The notes beneath the pieces were generated by a model. The model was not told the origin of the DNA. It saw only the letters and a program-made list of their open reading frames with translations, and did not search any database. The position numbers were made by a program, and so were the translations under genes. Positions 1 to 9,101 of a stretch of DNA of 64,000 nt are shown here, piece after piece; within the stretch, counting starts at the first letter, position 1; each line of letters opens with the position of its first letter. The stretch lies in the NCBI GenBank assembly GCA_038562555.1, contig JBCFBK010000029.1, positions 1 through 64,000 on the forward strand. Direction: 5' to 3'. Origin of the DNA: JBCFBK01 sp038562555 (GTDB lineage: Bacteria > Bacteroidota > Bacteroidia > Bacteroidales > Prolixibacteraceae).

Positions 1-31
1 CGTCCATTTTATTCATATTATTCCTTGATAT

Positions 32-709
32 ATGTTAGTTAAATTAGGAAACCTGTTTTTTCATTACCGGAACTACTTTTTCGGCATCATGTATGCCGCG
101 CTGTTTATCCCTTCGCCAGGTGTTTTTCAGGATCATTGCACGGCTCAGCTTGTTGGCGGGCTTATCCTTGCATCAGGCATTCTGGTTCGAAGCATGACTA
201 TCGGACTGGTTTACATCATCCGGGGAGGCGTAAACCGTCAGATCCACGCCGAGAAACTGGTCACCGGGGGAATCTATCAGGTTTGCCGTAATCCGATGTA
301 TCTGGGCAACCTGCTGCTGCTGCTGGGCTTTGGACTTTTTGCAAACTCGCTCTTATTTACGGCTGTTTTCTTCCCGTTGTTTGTCTTTATTTATATCTGT
401 ATCATCCGGGCCGAAGAAAACTTCCTTTCCAATAAATTCGGAGCAGAATTCACCAGTTATAAGCAGCATACCAATGCGCTTCTTCCCCAGCTAAGCCGCT
501 TGAAACAAGCATTCGCCGGACGCAGGTTTAACTTTAAGAAAGTGATCGCCAAAGAGTATAATTCCCTGTTCATTTACTTTGAAGGAATTCTTCTGATCTT
601 GTTATACCATAAAACGATTTCGCTGGCGATCTTCCTGGTAAGCACTGCGGTACTTGCAGTTCTGTACGTAATGGTTAAGATCCTTAAACGTAAAAAATTA
701 CTGGAATAG
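32..709 (+). CDS. Isoprenylcysteine carboxyl methyltransferase-like membrane protein
   Basis: This is a 225-residue integral membrane protein of the ICMT/PEMT methyltransferase superfamily. The central part carries the family signature: a GIYQVCRNPMYLGN stretch (about residues 80-93), a membrane hairpin, then a charged EENFLSNKFGAEFTSYK-like segment that resembles the S-adenosylmethionine and substrate region. I see about five hydrophobic segments, including two at the C-terminus. Family members methylate isoprenylcysteines, phospholipids or small molecules in the membrane; bacterial copies mostly have no known substrate, so the reaction is not predicted here. Its stop codon overlaps the convergent miaA gene by 12 bp. 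The upstream neighbour lies outside the window. Confidence 0.75.
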   Translation: MLVKLGNLFFHYRNYFFGIMYAALFIPSPGVFQDHCTAQLVGGLILASGILVRSMTIGLVYIIRGGVNRQIHAEKLVTGGIYQVCRNPMYLGNLLLLLGFGLFANSLLFTAVFFPLFVFIYICIIRAEENFLSNKFGAEFTSYKQHTNALLPQLSRLKQAFAGRRFNFKKVIAKEYNSLFIYFEGILLILLYHKTISLAIFLVSTAVLAVLYVMVKILKRKKLLE

Positions 710-1624
710 CCAGCCTTTTATCCGGTTTAGCTTTTCTTCGGGAGGCATATACCCGTCAAGCCAGTGGATCATTGTTCCCTGTCGTTCCATTCTTCTGAAC
801 CAGGTCATCTGTCGTTTTGCAAATTGATGAATGGCTGTTTCCAGGGCAGAGAACATATCAGAGTAACTTAACTTTCCCTGTAAATGCCAGGTCAGGTATT
901 TATACTCCAATCCGTAATAACTTAGCTGGTCCGGGGTGAGCCCGTTGTTCAGGAGATCCTGGACTTCGTCCAGCATGCCCTGTCCAAGCCGTTGCTCCAG
1001 GCGTTCGGTGATGCGTTTCCGGCGGCTGAGCCGGTCGAATTTCACCCCTACCACCAGGCTGTTAATCGCAGGCATATTCGTATTCTGATCAGGATGCCTG
1101 CTCAGGTATTCTTCAATCTCGATGGCTCGTATGGCCCGTTTCACATTGCCAAGATCGGTCGTGTTGTGCTGTTTTGGCTTATAGCTTTTCAGGATTTTTA
1201 TCAGCACGTCAAGCCCGTACGACTCAAGCGACCGCCGCAGTTCCTCATTATGAGGCACCTGAACCAGCCTGTAATTCTTCAGCACTGCCTCCAGATACAG
1301 GCCGCTTCCCCCGCATAAAACCGGAAACTTCCCGCGTGAGGTCACATCGGCGTAAGCAGTTAAATAATCGTGCTGGTACTCAAACACGCTGTACTGGTAA
1401 CCGGCGTCCACGAGATCAATCAGGTGACATGGAATACGCGTTCCGTTTATTTCATAATCCGCATAATCCTTGCCGGTTCCAAGGTCCATCCTGCGGTAAA
1501 CCTGACGGGAATCGGCCGAAATAACCTCGCCATCAAGCTCATAGGCTGCACGTGCCGCCACAGCGGTCTTTCCTGAAGCCGTCGGGCCGACTATGGCAAG
1601 CAATTGGTATCTTCCCTGTTCCAT
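698..1624 (-). CDS. miaA: tRNA dimethylallyltransferase MiaA
   Basis: MiaA transfers a dimethylallyl group to N6 of A37 in tRNAs that read UNN codons. The N-terminus has the P-loop VGPTASGKTAVA (residues 12-23), followed by the family's ISADSRQVYRRMDLGTGK segment, the HLIDLV segment and the C-terminal FAKRQMTWFRR motif. The length of 308 residues is normal for the family. The gene is transcribed leftward and its end overlaps the convergent methyltransferase gene by 12 bp. Its start is close to the rightward promoter of the next gene. The identification rests on several unmistakable motifs. Confidence 0.95.
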   Translation of the reverse strand: MEQGRYQLLAIVGPTASGKTAVAARAAYELDGEVISADSRQVYRRMDLGTGKDYADYEINGTRIPCHLIDLVDAGYQYSVFEYQHDYLTAYADVTSRGKFPVLCGGSGLYLEAVLKNYRLVQVPHNEELRRSLESYGLDVLIKILKSYKPKQHNTTDLGNVKRAIRAIEIEEYLSRHPDQNTNMPAINSLVVGVKFDRLSRRKRITERLEQRLGQGMLDEVQDLLNNGLTPDQLSYYGLEYKYLTWHLQGKLSYSDMFSALETAIHQFAKRQMTWFRRMERQGTMIHWLDGYMPPEEKLNRIKGWLFQ

Positions 1625-1634
1625 GTGTATTCTT

Positions 1635-1665
1635 TTGAAAGGATATGCAAAATAATGTATTTTTG
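1635..1665 (+). promoter_or_regulatory. Bacteroidota-type promoter for the Yip1-smpB pair
   Basis: A TTG at 1635-1637 is followed after 20 bp by TATTTTTG at 1658-1665, which fits the Bacteroidota consensus TTG-N19-21-TAnnTTTG. The start codon at 1685 lies 20 bp downstream. The promoter overlaps the leader of the divergent miaA gene. Confidence 0.7.
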
Positions 1666-1684
1666 CAGCTTAAAACCAGCATCA

Positions 1685-2269
1685 ATGGATTTTCAACGAA
1701 AATATAATTCTCTTTTTTACGAAATAAAATTTCTCATTCTCCAACCCCGAAAATTCTGGACTGAGCGATCAGCGCAGGCTTTCCCGGACAAGGTGGTCGT
1801 GCGTATTTTTCTGCCTTTGGTCATTTTGGCCGCTTTAGGCGTTTTTATAGGAGAACTGATCCACAGCTTCGAAATTATCTGGTTTTACGCCATATTTAAA
1901 GGAATCCGGGAGTTGATCAGTTATTCTTTACAATATCTTATTGCTGTACCTGTTCTGGCGGCCCTGCTCCGGAACTTTGGCGGCACTCCCGACCGTAAGA
2001 AACTGCGTATCGTAATCGGATATACCCTGGTGCCCTTCCTGATAGCCTCCTTTATTACCGGTCTCTTTCCGGCTATGTATGTAGTCAGCATCGCCGGCTT
2101 GTATGGATTCTACGTATTTATTACAGGTGCGCTGACCATGCTTGAAATACCGGTCGAAAATCAGTCGCGCTACGTCATTCTCGCTATTCTGCTTATTATT
2201 CTTATTTTTGGGCTTGTGAATATTGTTTGTTGGAAATTATTTCAGGCACTTTTCTCCTATGGCGCATAA
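1685..2269 (+). CDS. Yip1-family membrane protein
   Basis: This is a 194-residue protein with about five membrane-spanning segments. It shows the Yip1-like pattern of a long N-terminal soluble part (LQPRKFWTE), then hydrophobic helices with a VIGYTLVPFL segment. I chose the ATG at 1685 rather than an in-frame ATG at 1604, because the earlier codon lies upstream of the TAnnTTTG promoter and inside the divergent miaA gene. Bacterial Yip1 proteins have no firm role. The gene overlaps smpB by 11 bp, so the two are probably co-transcribed. That need not mean a shared function. Confidence 0.65.
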   Translation: MDFQRKYNSLFYEIKFLILQPRKFWTERSAQAFPDKVVVRIFLPLVILAALGVFIGELIHSFEIIWFYAIFKGIRELISYSLQYLIAVPVLAALLRNFGGTPDRKKLRIVIGYTLVPFLIASFITGLFPAMYVVSIAGLYGFYVFITGALTMLEIPVENQSRYVILAILLIILIFGLVNIVCWKLFQALFSYGA

Positions 2270-2717
2270 AACGGAAAATATCAACATAAAAAATAAGCGG
2301 GCTTATTTTGACTACGAAATCCTTGAAACATTCGTTGCGGGGATCCAACTCTCCGGCACCGAGATTAAATCAATCAGAAGCAGTAAAGCCAGTGTCACAG
2401 AAGCTTACTGCCGGTTTGCACAGAATGAGCTCTATGTAGTCAACATGAATATCTCCGAATACGACTTTGGAAATATCAATAATCACGTGGCAAGACGTGA
2501 CCGCAAGCTGCTGCTTACAAAGAAAGAACTCGAAAAACTTCAAAAAAAACTCAAAGAAAGCGGACTCACCATTATTCCGCTCAAGATGTTTATCAATAAC
2601 CGCGGACTGGCCAAACTGGAAATCGGGCTTGCCAAAGGCAAAAAAACATTTGACAAACGGGAGACCCTGAAGGAAAAAGACGCAAAAAGGGATATCGACC
2701 GTGCAATGAAATTCTGA
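2259..2717 (+). CDS. smpB: SsrA-binding protein SmpB
   Basis: SmpB binds the tRNA-like domain of tmRNA and brings it to stalled ribosomes for trans-translation. The 152-residue protein has the family signatures: NKRAYFDYEILETFVAGIQLSGTEIKS at the N-terminus, YDFGNINNHVARRDRKLLL in the middle, and the basic tail KRETLKEKDAKRDIDR that enters the mRNA channel. The ATG at 2259 was chosen over one at 2223 because it matches the usual SmpB start and sits 11 bp before the stop of the upstream gene, consistent with translational coupling. Confidence 0.95.
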   Translation: MAHKTENINIKNKRAYFDYEILETFVAGIQLSGTEIKSIRSSKASVTEAYCRFAQNELYVVNMNISEYDFGNINNHVARRDRKLLLTKKELEKLQKKLKESGLTIIPLKMFINNRGLAKLEIGLAKGKKTFDKRETLKEKDAKRDIDRAMKF

Positions 2718-3015
2718 CCAGCTCAGAAAAGCAAGAAAATATTATATTATTGAAAATCTGTTAGTTATGTGAATTTACTCGCTCCATGTAGAATATATTG
2801 CTCAGCGTGTGAAAATTAGTCCCCGTGAATTGATGCGGTAAAAAAGTAACCATTCCCCGCAATTTCCAACGCCTCCTTCGTTAACCCACACATTATCAAA
2901 CTTCCGCCATTTCATAAATCGGGTTTCGGATACTCCGTCATTCTTTGGCACGATCTTTCGGCATATCCCGTAAAGAAAGAAAATAGTTCTAAACAATAAT
3001 TTAAATTATTAATTT

Positions 3016-3510
3016 ATGAGTGGTAAACTTGAAGATCTGAAAGATCTCCTGGAACATGAGCTGCAGGATCTATACAGTGCAGAACACCAGTTGGCTGAAG
3101 CATTGCCGAAAATGGCAAAATCAGCAAAAAGCACGACGTTGAAATCCGCATTCGAGAGTCACCTGAAGCAAACGCAGACCCAGATTGGTCGCCTGGAAAA
3201 AGTGGCCGCTGAAATCAAAGTGGACCTGAAAGGTGAAGAATGTAAAGCCATGAAAGGATTGATTAAGGAAGGCTCAGACATGATGAAAGAAAAGGCTGAC
3301 GATGCCGTTCATGATGCCGGATTGATTGCTGCAGCCCAGCGCGTTGAACATTATGAAATCGCCGGCTACGGAACAGTTGTTCGATATTTGCAAATGCTGA
3401 AGATGGACAAGGCTGCCAAAGCTTTATCGCAGACACTTGAAGAAGAAAAGCAGACAGACCTGAAACTATCGGAAGTTGCAGAAAAAATAAACGCTGCAGC
3501 AATGGCATAA
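3016..3510 (+). CDS. YciE/DUF892-like ferritin-fold protein
   Basis: This 164-residue protein belongs to the DUF892 (YciE/YciF) ferritin-like family. It is predicted to form a four-helix bundle with Glu/His residues spread as in di-iron ferritin-fold proteins, for example LEHELQDLYSAEHQL near residues 12-26 and RVEHYEIAGYG near residues 109-119. The enterobacterial relatives are stress-induced and their function is unclear. It stands alone: gaps of about 300 bp and 360 bp flank it. A 16-bp palindrome (aataatttaaattatt, 2994-3009) covers the region just upstream of the start codon and could affect translation or regulation. Confidence 0.85.
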   Translation: MSGKLEDLKDLLEHELQDLYSAEHQLAEALPKMAKSAKSTTLKSAFESHLKQTQTQIGRLEKVAAEIKVDLKGEECKAMKGLIKEGSDMMKEKADDAVHDAGLIAAAQRVEHYEIAGYGTVVRYLQMLKMDKAAKALSQTLEEEKQTDLKLSEVAEKINAAAMA

Positions 3511-3873
3511 ATACGGGCGACCCACACCCGAACACCTAACCGTGTTTAAAAGATGGGATTGAAGGTAATGGAGGTTCATATCATTAGTGAATGTTCAGGA
3601 AGGCATCTGCAACAGGATAATCAAATGGCTATGTTCGTTTTGTATGGTGAATATGAACAGAAATAGCAAGTTCTTAAATAAAAATAAGGATTACATATTT
3701 TCGTTTATCTGCAGATTCCGCAATGAATATATTTGAAGGGCTAATGAGTATATGATTGGTCATAAATTGTTTAATTATCTTAATTAATAAGTTTTCGTTG
3801 AATCAGACCAATCGTACGAACTTTTCCATTGCCTTCTTTTTTCCTTTTCCCGCCGTAACGAAAATTCCCCTAA
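3511..3873. other. Intergenic gap without a convincing gene
   Basis: The stretch between the ferritin-fold gene and the convergent ATP-grasp gene holds no ORF with recognisable protein character and no strong hairpin. It becomes AT-rich toward 3660-3790. Confidence 0.5.
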
Positions 3874-4920
3874 TTACAATATAGCCAGGATGTTGTTCGA
3901 CAGTTTCCCCTGGTAAAGCGACTTTAGGTAAACCTTGTGCTGCATGGACTGAATGACGGCCTCGGTGAAATCGGTGTTCTCAAGCCGGCACGCACTGTAA
4001 AATCCGCCCGGGCTGAAAACGTTAATTTCGATCAGTTTGCTTCCAATAATATCCAGTCCTGCGAAAAACATCCCGTCCCGGACGAGATAGGGACTTACCA
4101 TTGCAGCAATCTGAATAATCTCTTCAGTAATTACGGCGGGCTGAGCAGTACCTCCTACATGCAGGTTCGACCGGATATCGCCCGATGGATTCACCCGCTG
4201 AAGCGCAGCATACTTTCCCTTGTAATGAATCATGCTGCCATTCAGCAGAAAAACACGGGTATCGCCTTTTTCCGACGCAGGCAAATATTCCTGGGCTACT
4301 ACATAACCGTCGCTGCTGATTGCTTCGATCATTTGATTCAGGTTTTTGACATTGTCCTTGTTGACCTGGAATACACTCTTTCCGCCTGAGCCGAAGAGCG
4401 GCTTCAGGATGATATTTTTTCCAACCGATTCAAAAAAATCGGCAATCTCGATTTTATTCCGCGATATCAACGTCTCCGGACGAACCTCCTTGGGGAACTG
4501 CTGAAAATACATCTTATTCAATGCCCGCGATAGTCCATAGGCGTCATTGAGGACGATCACCCCATCTTCAATTGCCATTTGCCCGAACGAGATGCCGGCC
4601 ACCCTGGCCCAGGCCCGCGACTTATCTTCTTCGGCCGGGTCGTTCCGAAGCATCAGAACATCGATATCTGCCGAAGTTATTTTTTGTTTTTTCGAAACAT
4701 TTGCTTTCACCGCCTCCAGATATGAACTTGTGGTGCGGTAGGTTTTCGGATCTGCCTGGACGGCTCTGCCGCCAATCCGCCCCTCGGGATAATAAGATAA
4801 GTCTTCCACGCCGATATAAAAAACATCATGCTTGCGGTTGTGCAGCTTCTGAGCCAGCAGGGTAGTCGTATAATGGTTACCCTCTGTTTTAATATTGTTG
4901 ACAATCATACATACTCTCAT
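3874..4920 (-). CDS. ATP-grasp ligase (glutathione synthetase/RimK-like)
   Basis: This 348-residue protein has the ATP-grasp arrangement. An N-terminal Rossmann-like domain (residues 1-120) includes a LRNDPAEEDKSRAW segment like that of glutathione synthetase GshB. An ATP-binding domain follows with NIILKPLFGSGGKSVFQV (about 168-185), the YLPASEKGDTRVFLLNG segment and the Mg-binding IGSKLIEINVFSPGG segment near residue 294. Family members join an amino acid to a carboxylate acceptor through an acyl phosphate. The start ATG overlaps the stop of the upstream DUF1704 gene as ATGA, so the two are translationally coupled. A true GshB is possible, but the partner genes (DUF1704 peptidase and N-formylglutamate amidohydrolase) suggest a dedicated ligation/removal pathway. 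No gshA is seen nearby. Confidence 0.8.
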   Translation of the reverse strand: MRVCMIVNNIKTEGNHYTTTLLAQKLHNRKHDVFYIGVEDLSYYPEGRIGGRAVQADPKTYRTTSSYLEAVKANVSKKQKITSADIDVLMLRNDPAEEDKSRAWARVAGISFGQMAIEDGVIVLNDAYGLSRALNKMYFQQFPKEVRPETLISRNKIEIADFFESVGKNIILKPLFGSGGKSVFQVNKDNVKNLNQMIEAISSDGYVVAQEYLPASEKGDTRVFLLNGSMIHYKGKYAALQRVNPSGDIRSNLHVGGTAQPAVITEEIIQIAAMVSPYLVRDGMFFAGLDIIGSKLIEINVFSPGGFYSACRLENTDFTEAVIQSMQHKVYLKSLYQGKLSNNILAIL

Positions 4921-6794
4921 AATCCTATATTTACAAGTTCAGAAATTTTGTCGATACTTTGGATCGCCGCCAAACGCCGCAAAGCCGTCGGGTCGGTCAG
5001 ATAACGCGGCTTTATTTCCGCCGGCTTGAGTATCCTGCGTGCAATGAGTTCCTCGACCACGGAAAGGTATTTGTACTGGATTTTCCCGATCAGTAACGCC
5101 TCGAGCGGCTTTCCTTCTTTCAGGTACCGGACTACCTGGAAAAGGCCCCGCAGATAGACAGCGTCTTTGGCGAAACCTCCGCCGCGGTACACGCGCGTGG
5201 AAACGTAAAACGCTTTATCAGGACTAAAATGATACCCATCGGTAAGCTCCTCAAATGTACGAATGAAATTCTGCTCTCGGATCATCGATTCTACGGCAAT
5301 GACGCGTGCTGCAAGTATCTGCATTCGCGAAACACTGAGCGCGGAAGTCAGGTATTCGGTCAACACGGCAATTCCCTCCTGAAGTTCTTCATAACCGGGA
5401 ACTCCGCTGCTGAGCAGTTGAAGCGGCTGATTTTTACCGTTATAATAGGTTAGCACATGCGTCCCGATTTCATGCTGGATCAATGCTTCTGCCCTTTTTT
5501 TAGGTATTTTCACCCTTGCCGGAATGCTTAAAACGCCCTTATTTACCATCAGATCGCTGATGGTATCTTTTATTTCGACCCGGGTGCTTACGCCCGGCCA
5601 TTGCTTCTGCATATAAATCAGCTCGTTTCGTGCCAAAGCTGCGAATTCCGCTGCACCGTACGATTCATGCTCTTCACGCACAGCCGGGACCGTAACCGGA
5701 AAAACTTCGAGGATTTCGCGGGCTGCTTTTAATAATGGTGGTTTAACGTTCCCAAATAATTGCAGTCCGCTGTACAGGAAATCTGTCGTATTGCGGTGTC
5801 GCAGCATCGTAAGCATTTTATCGATCTCGTTACGCTTATCGCGAAACAAAAAACCCAGAGTCGGATCTTCAATGTTTTCGATGGGCAGGTTAAATAACGA
5901 GCGCTTAAGCAATTCCGGATCGTTAGGCAACATCCGGTAGTGAAAGACCGGGGTTTTCCGGTATTGGTTCTTTTTAAATTCCGACCAGGCCTGATCGGTA
6001 TTTACCGGTGAGACCAGCAGCAGAAATTGAATCTGGCTGTCTATATCGACCAATTGCCGGTCTATTTCCCATGTATCGGGATTTACTCCCCGGCGGGCAA
6101 GACTCTGAAAACCGGATATCCGGTGTGTCCCTTGGACGTTGATAAAGTCGAAAACCGATTTCCGGAAAATCTCCCCGAATCCGGCATATAATTTCCTTTC
6201 CAATATGGGGTAAACCTGTCCGGTTTCCATGTTTCTGTAAAAAGGCTTTACTTTCAAACCCAGCAGCAGACACTCCATTTGTTTAAGCTCCTCTTTGCTC
6301 AGTAATGCCTGCAAATGGCCGGGCCCCCTTTTACCGGAAACATTCAGCGTGATTTCAGGAGCCAGACCGGCGAGATCGATTTTCCGTACACTATCTCTCA
6401 AGGCGCTCATCGACTGCGGAAGGGAATCAGCAGGCCCGTAAAGCTCAAAACCTGCCGTTCGATTTTCGGAACCAATGGCGTTCACATCGGGCCAGATTTC
6501 GATCAAAAGAAAAGCGCCGTATTCGTCCGACAATTGGCTGACGATCTTCAAAACCAGCAGCCGATAGGCCGGGTAGAGCCGTTCGGGGCAGATCAGAAAT
6601 GAAGCTTCATTCCTGATCATGGTTTCAATCACCTCGTCACGGCCATCTCCCGGGGTTCTGTATACCAGCAGGAAAGGAAGTTTACGTTCAATGTATAATT
6701 GTCCGCTGTTGTTAATCCGGCAGTCAACTCCCGAATCCAGGTCTAACTCCTCCATCAGTTTTTCAAAACGGCATCCATCACGATTCTTAATCAT
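4917..6794 (-). CDS. DUF1704 metallopeptidase-like protein (QEGLA-motif family)
   Basis: This 625-residue protein belongs to the DUF1704 family, often annotated 'flavohemoglobin expression-modulating QEGLA motif protein'. The C-terminal half carries HEIGTH at residues 441-446, an HExxxH zinc site, and QEGIA at 472-476, whose Glu473 is a likely third ligand. The same family includes the eukaryotic MATCAP/TMCP tubulin tyrosine carboxypeptidases, so a metallo-carboxypeptidase activity is a fair inference; the substrate is unknown. The N-terminal about 350 residues are not recognised by eye. It is the middle gene of a tight leftward operon, 44 bp after the amidohydrolase gene and overlapping the ATP-grasp gene by 4 bp. 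Confidence 0.85.
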   Translation of the reverse strand: MIKNRDGCRFEKLMEELDLDSGVDCRINNSGQLYIERKLPFLLVYRTPGDGRDEVIETMIRNEASFLICPERLYPAYRLLVLKIVSQLSDEYGAFLLIEIWPDVNAIGSENRTAGFELYGPADSLPQSMSALRDSVRKIDLAGLAPEITLNVSGKRGPGHLQALLSKEELKQMECLLLGLKVKPFYRNMETGQVYPILERKLYAGFGEIFRKSVFDFINVQGTHRISGFQSLARRGVNPDTWEIDRQLVDIDSQIQFLLLVSPVNTDQAWSEFKKNQYRKTPVFHYRMLPNDPELLKRSLFNLPIENIEDPTLGFLFRDKRNEIDKMLTMLRHRNTTDFLYSGLQLFGNVKPPLLKAAREILEVFPVTVPAVREEHESYGAAEFAALARNELIYMQKQWPGVSTRVEIKDTISDLMVNKGVLSIPARVKIPKKRAEALIQHEIGTHVLTYYNGKNQPLQLLSSGVPGYEELQEGIAVLTEYLTSALSVSRMQILAARVIAVESMIREQNFIRTFEELTDGYHFSPDKAFYVSTRVYRGGGFAKDAVYLRGLFQVVRYLKEGKPLEALLIGKIQYKYLSVVEELIARRILKPAEIKPRYLTDPTALRRLAAIQSIDKISELVNIGL

Positions 6795-6838
6795 AATTCA
6801 GTTCCTTTGATTCGACCGGGAAATCACTCGCAGCAAAC

Positions 6839-7651
6839 CTATCCCGTTATCTGGTTGGAAAACTTACTCGCACCGATTTTTTCTGCCACCTGGAGTACTC
6901 CCGGAACTATCGCCTCAAAAGCTTTTTTAAGTTCACGCAGGTGAAGGATATTGATGGCTCCGGTATGCTCATCCATGAAAATTTTTTTTACCTCAATGGC
7001 CAATACACAACTTCGGTCTGAGTAGTGCTCATGGATCCAGGCTGAAAGATGTCCGCCTTTAAACTTTATATTCTCCCGGACATCAAGTTTCCGCCCCATA
7101 TAACCGTGTCCGTGCAGGCAGTTCTGAAAATAATCAACTACCGGTGCCCAGAGTTCGCGGTTCAGCGTGCCCGTGCCGATGTTAATCTCCGGGTTTTCAG
7201 TTGGATCAGCCTGCGTTCCGTCTACACTGCGCCGGTGATTATATGAATGGAAATCAAAAACGACCAGGTATCCGTGCGCGCGGATCAGTCTCTTCACACA
7301 CCGGTCGAGTTGACGGTAAAAATAATCATAATCCTGCAGCAGTTTTAGCATCACCTTTTGCGGCGTGTCCTTTTTCCACACCTCCATTCCCCAAGCCTGT
7401 TCCGGCGAACGGTATAAGGCGTCCTCCCTCGGGCGGTTTAAATCGGTTTGAAAACGGGAAGTATTCACGATCATAAAGTTAGGTGATATCCGGGCGAAAA
7501 AACCGGTTAAAGGATCTTCTTCCTTTAATCGCATAAACTCATCCGGCACCAGGTATGGCTCCACTTCCGGGTCAATTGCATGTCCGTTATGGATTGCCAG
7601 CGCCAAAAGCGGCAGTCGGCTTTCCCGAATATCAAATTCCATTTCTATCAT
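6839..7651 (-). CDS. N-formylglutamate amidohydrolase-family protein
   Basis: This 270-residue protein shows the FGase/HutG2 pattern: AIHNGHAIDPE near residue 20, the central VVFDFHSYNHRR zinc-binding segment and a C-terminal region with LREL helices. FGases are zinc hydrolases that cleave N-formyl-L-glutamate to formate and glutamate at the end of one histidine degradation route. No hut genes are visible here. Its position directly before DUF1704 and ATP-grasp genes suggests that it acts on a different N-acyl amino acid or peptide; that is inference. It is the first gene of the leftward three-gene operon. Confidence 0.85.
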   Translation of the reverse strand: MIEMEFDIRESRLPLLALAIHNGHAIDPEVEPYLVPDEFMRLKEEDPLTGFFARISPNFMIVNTSRFQTDLNRPREDALYRSPEQAWGMEVWKKDTPQKVMLKLLQDYDYFYRQLDRCVKRLIRAHGYLVVFDFHSYNHRRSVDGTQADPTENPEINIGTGTLNRELWAPVVDYFQNCLHGHGYMGRKLDVRENIKFKGGHLSAWIHEHYSDRSCVLAIEVKKIFMDEHTGAINILHLRELKKAFEAIVPGVLQVAEKIGASKFSNQITG

Positions 7652-7700
7652 GATCTGTATAACCGAAATTCGTTGTCAATTATTGTAAAACCAAAACAAT

Positions 7701-9101
7701 TCAGATATCTTCCCGCATTTCTCCGGTCATTTCCCGACTCACCGGATCGGTCGATTTGGTTGACGGACGTATGATTAGCCGGATGCCCCGGTCATAGGTT
7801 ACGTAACTCCACACCCAGTTAGCAAAAACAACTGCCTTATTGCGGAATCCGATCAAAAACCACAGGTGAACGATCAACCATACCAGCCAGCCGGACCAGC
7901 CGGTCAGGCAGATTTTCCCGGGGAACTCGGCAACCGCTTTATTTCTTCCGATGGTCGCCAGCACACCTTTATCCCTGTAGCGGAACGCGCGTACCGGCTC
8001 CCCCCGGTTTATACGGAGCAGGTTTGCGGCCAATTGCCGTCCCTGCTGGATAGCCACCTGGGCCAGTCCCGGCAGCGTGCCTTTGCCGTCTTCTGCCGAC
8101 ATCGATGCCACATCGCCAATGGCAAACACGTTGTTAAAAACATCCCTGGTTTTCTGGTCCCGGTATACCTGGCAGGTTTCACTGACAGCCAGCTTGCCTC
8201 TGAAGATACTTTTCTCCCCAAATCCGTCGGGCAGATTCCCGTTCACACCCGCGGCCCAGATAAGTGTATCGGTTTCGATTTCCCCACCATTTCTTAGTCT
8301 GACCGTCTTTCCGTCATAATCGAGGATCAAATCGCTCAGAATGATTTCCACACCCATTCTCTCCAGGTATTTTTGTGTGCGTCCGCCCGACACAGCCGAC
8401 ATAGCCGGTAAAACACGTTCAAGCCCTTCGACAAGAAAAATTCGCATGCGGTTCACATCGAGTTGCGGATAATCATGAGGCAGGATATGGTTTTTCAACT
8501 CAGCCAGCGCACCGCTAATTTCGACCCCTGTCGGTCCGGCTCCTACCACAACGAAAGTCATCAGCCGCTTTCGAACCTGCTCGTCAGCAATCATCTCCGA
8601 TTTCTCAAACTGCTGGAAGATATGGCTTCTCAGATCAAGCGCATGGGTGACCTGCTTAAGAGGAAAAGCATTTTTCGCAATGTTCGGGTTGTCGAAAAAA
8701 TTGGTCTGTGACCCTGTTGCAATCACGAGGTAATCATACGACAGCGAACCGGCAGTAGTATAAATATGCTGTGCTTCAGGATCAACCCGGTCAACCTTTA
8801 CCATGCGAAAGCAGACGTCTCTGTTTCTACCGATCATCTTTCTGAAAGGTTCTGCCACTGAATCCGGTTCAAGACCGGCGGTGGCAACCTGATACAACAA
8901 CGGCTGAAACGTGTGGTAATTATACCGATCGATCAGCACAATCTGAAAATCGTCCTTTAGTCCCGAAAGAAGATGAATTCCGCCAAAACCCCCGCCAACA
9001 ATTACGACGCGCGGCTTATGCGATTCCGGAATATTGATTGAAAGCAGCTGATCCTTTTTCTCCATGACGAACTTTAATAATTGATCTGCCTGCATGCCCA
9101 T
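7701..9101 (-). CDS. ndh: Type II NADH:quinone oxidoreductase (NDH-2)
   Basis: This 466-residue flavoprotein matches single-subunit NADH dehydrogenase, which passes electrons from NADH to quinone without pumping protons. The FAD-binding motif VVIVGGGFGGIHL starts near residue 32 and the NAD-binding motif FVVVGAGPTGVEISGAL lies near residue 183. The NDH-2 hallmark YNYHTFQPLLYQVATAGLEP follows the first Rossmann motif. The quinone/FAD segment VFAIGDVAS lies near residue 330 and a hydrophobic C-terminal membrane-anchoring part (WSGWLVWLIVHLWFLIGF) near residues 405-422. The gene ends about 50 bp before the FGase gene on the same strand, so read-through is possible. Confidence 0.9.
   Translation of the reverse strand: MGMQADQLLKFVMEKKDQLLSINIPESHKPRVVIVGGGFGGIHLLSGLKDDFQIVLIDRYNYHTFQPLLYQVATAGLEPDSVAEPFRKMIGRNRDVCFRMVKVDRVDPEAQHIYTTAGSLSYDYLVIATGSQTNFFDNPNIAKNAFPLKQVTHALDLRSHIFQQFEKSEMIADEQVRKRLMTFVVVGAGPTGVEISGALAELKNHILPHDYPQLDVNRMRIFLVEGLERVLPAMSAVSGGRTQKYLERMGVEIILSDLILDYDGKTVRLRNGGEIETDTLIWAAGVNGNLPDGFGEKSIFRGKLAVSETCQVYRDQKTRDVFNNVFAIGDVASMSAEDGKGTLPGLAQVAIQQGRQLAANLLRINRGEPVRAFRYRDKGVLATIGRNKAVAEFPGKICLTGWSGWLVWLIVHLWFLIGFRNKAVVFANWVWSYVTYDRGIRLIIRPSTKSTDPVSREMTGEMREDI

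Noticed and set aside
2802..2996. Minus-strand ORF of 64 codons between smpB and the ferritin-fold gene
   Set aside because: Composition is not protein-like, it lacks a ribosome binding site, and no family is recognised.
3874..4920. Naming the ATP-grasp gene gshB
   Set aside because: No gshA in view, and the coupled DUF1704 and amidohydrolase genes suggest another role; the motifs do not decide the substrate.
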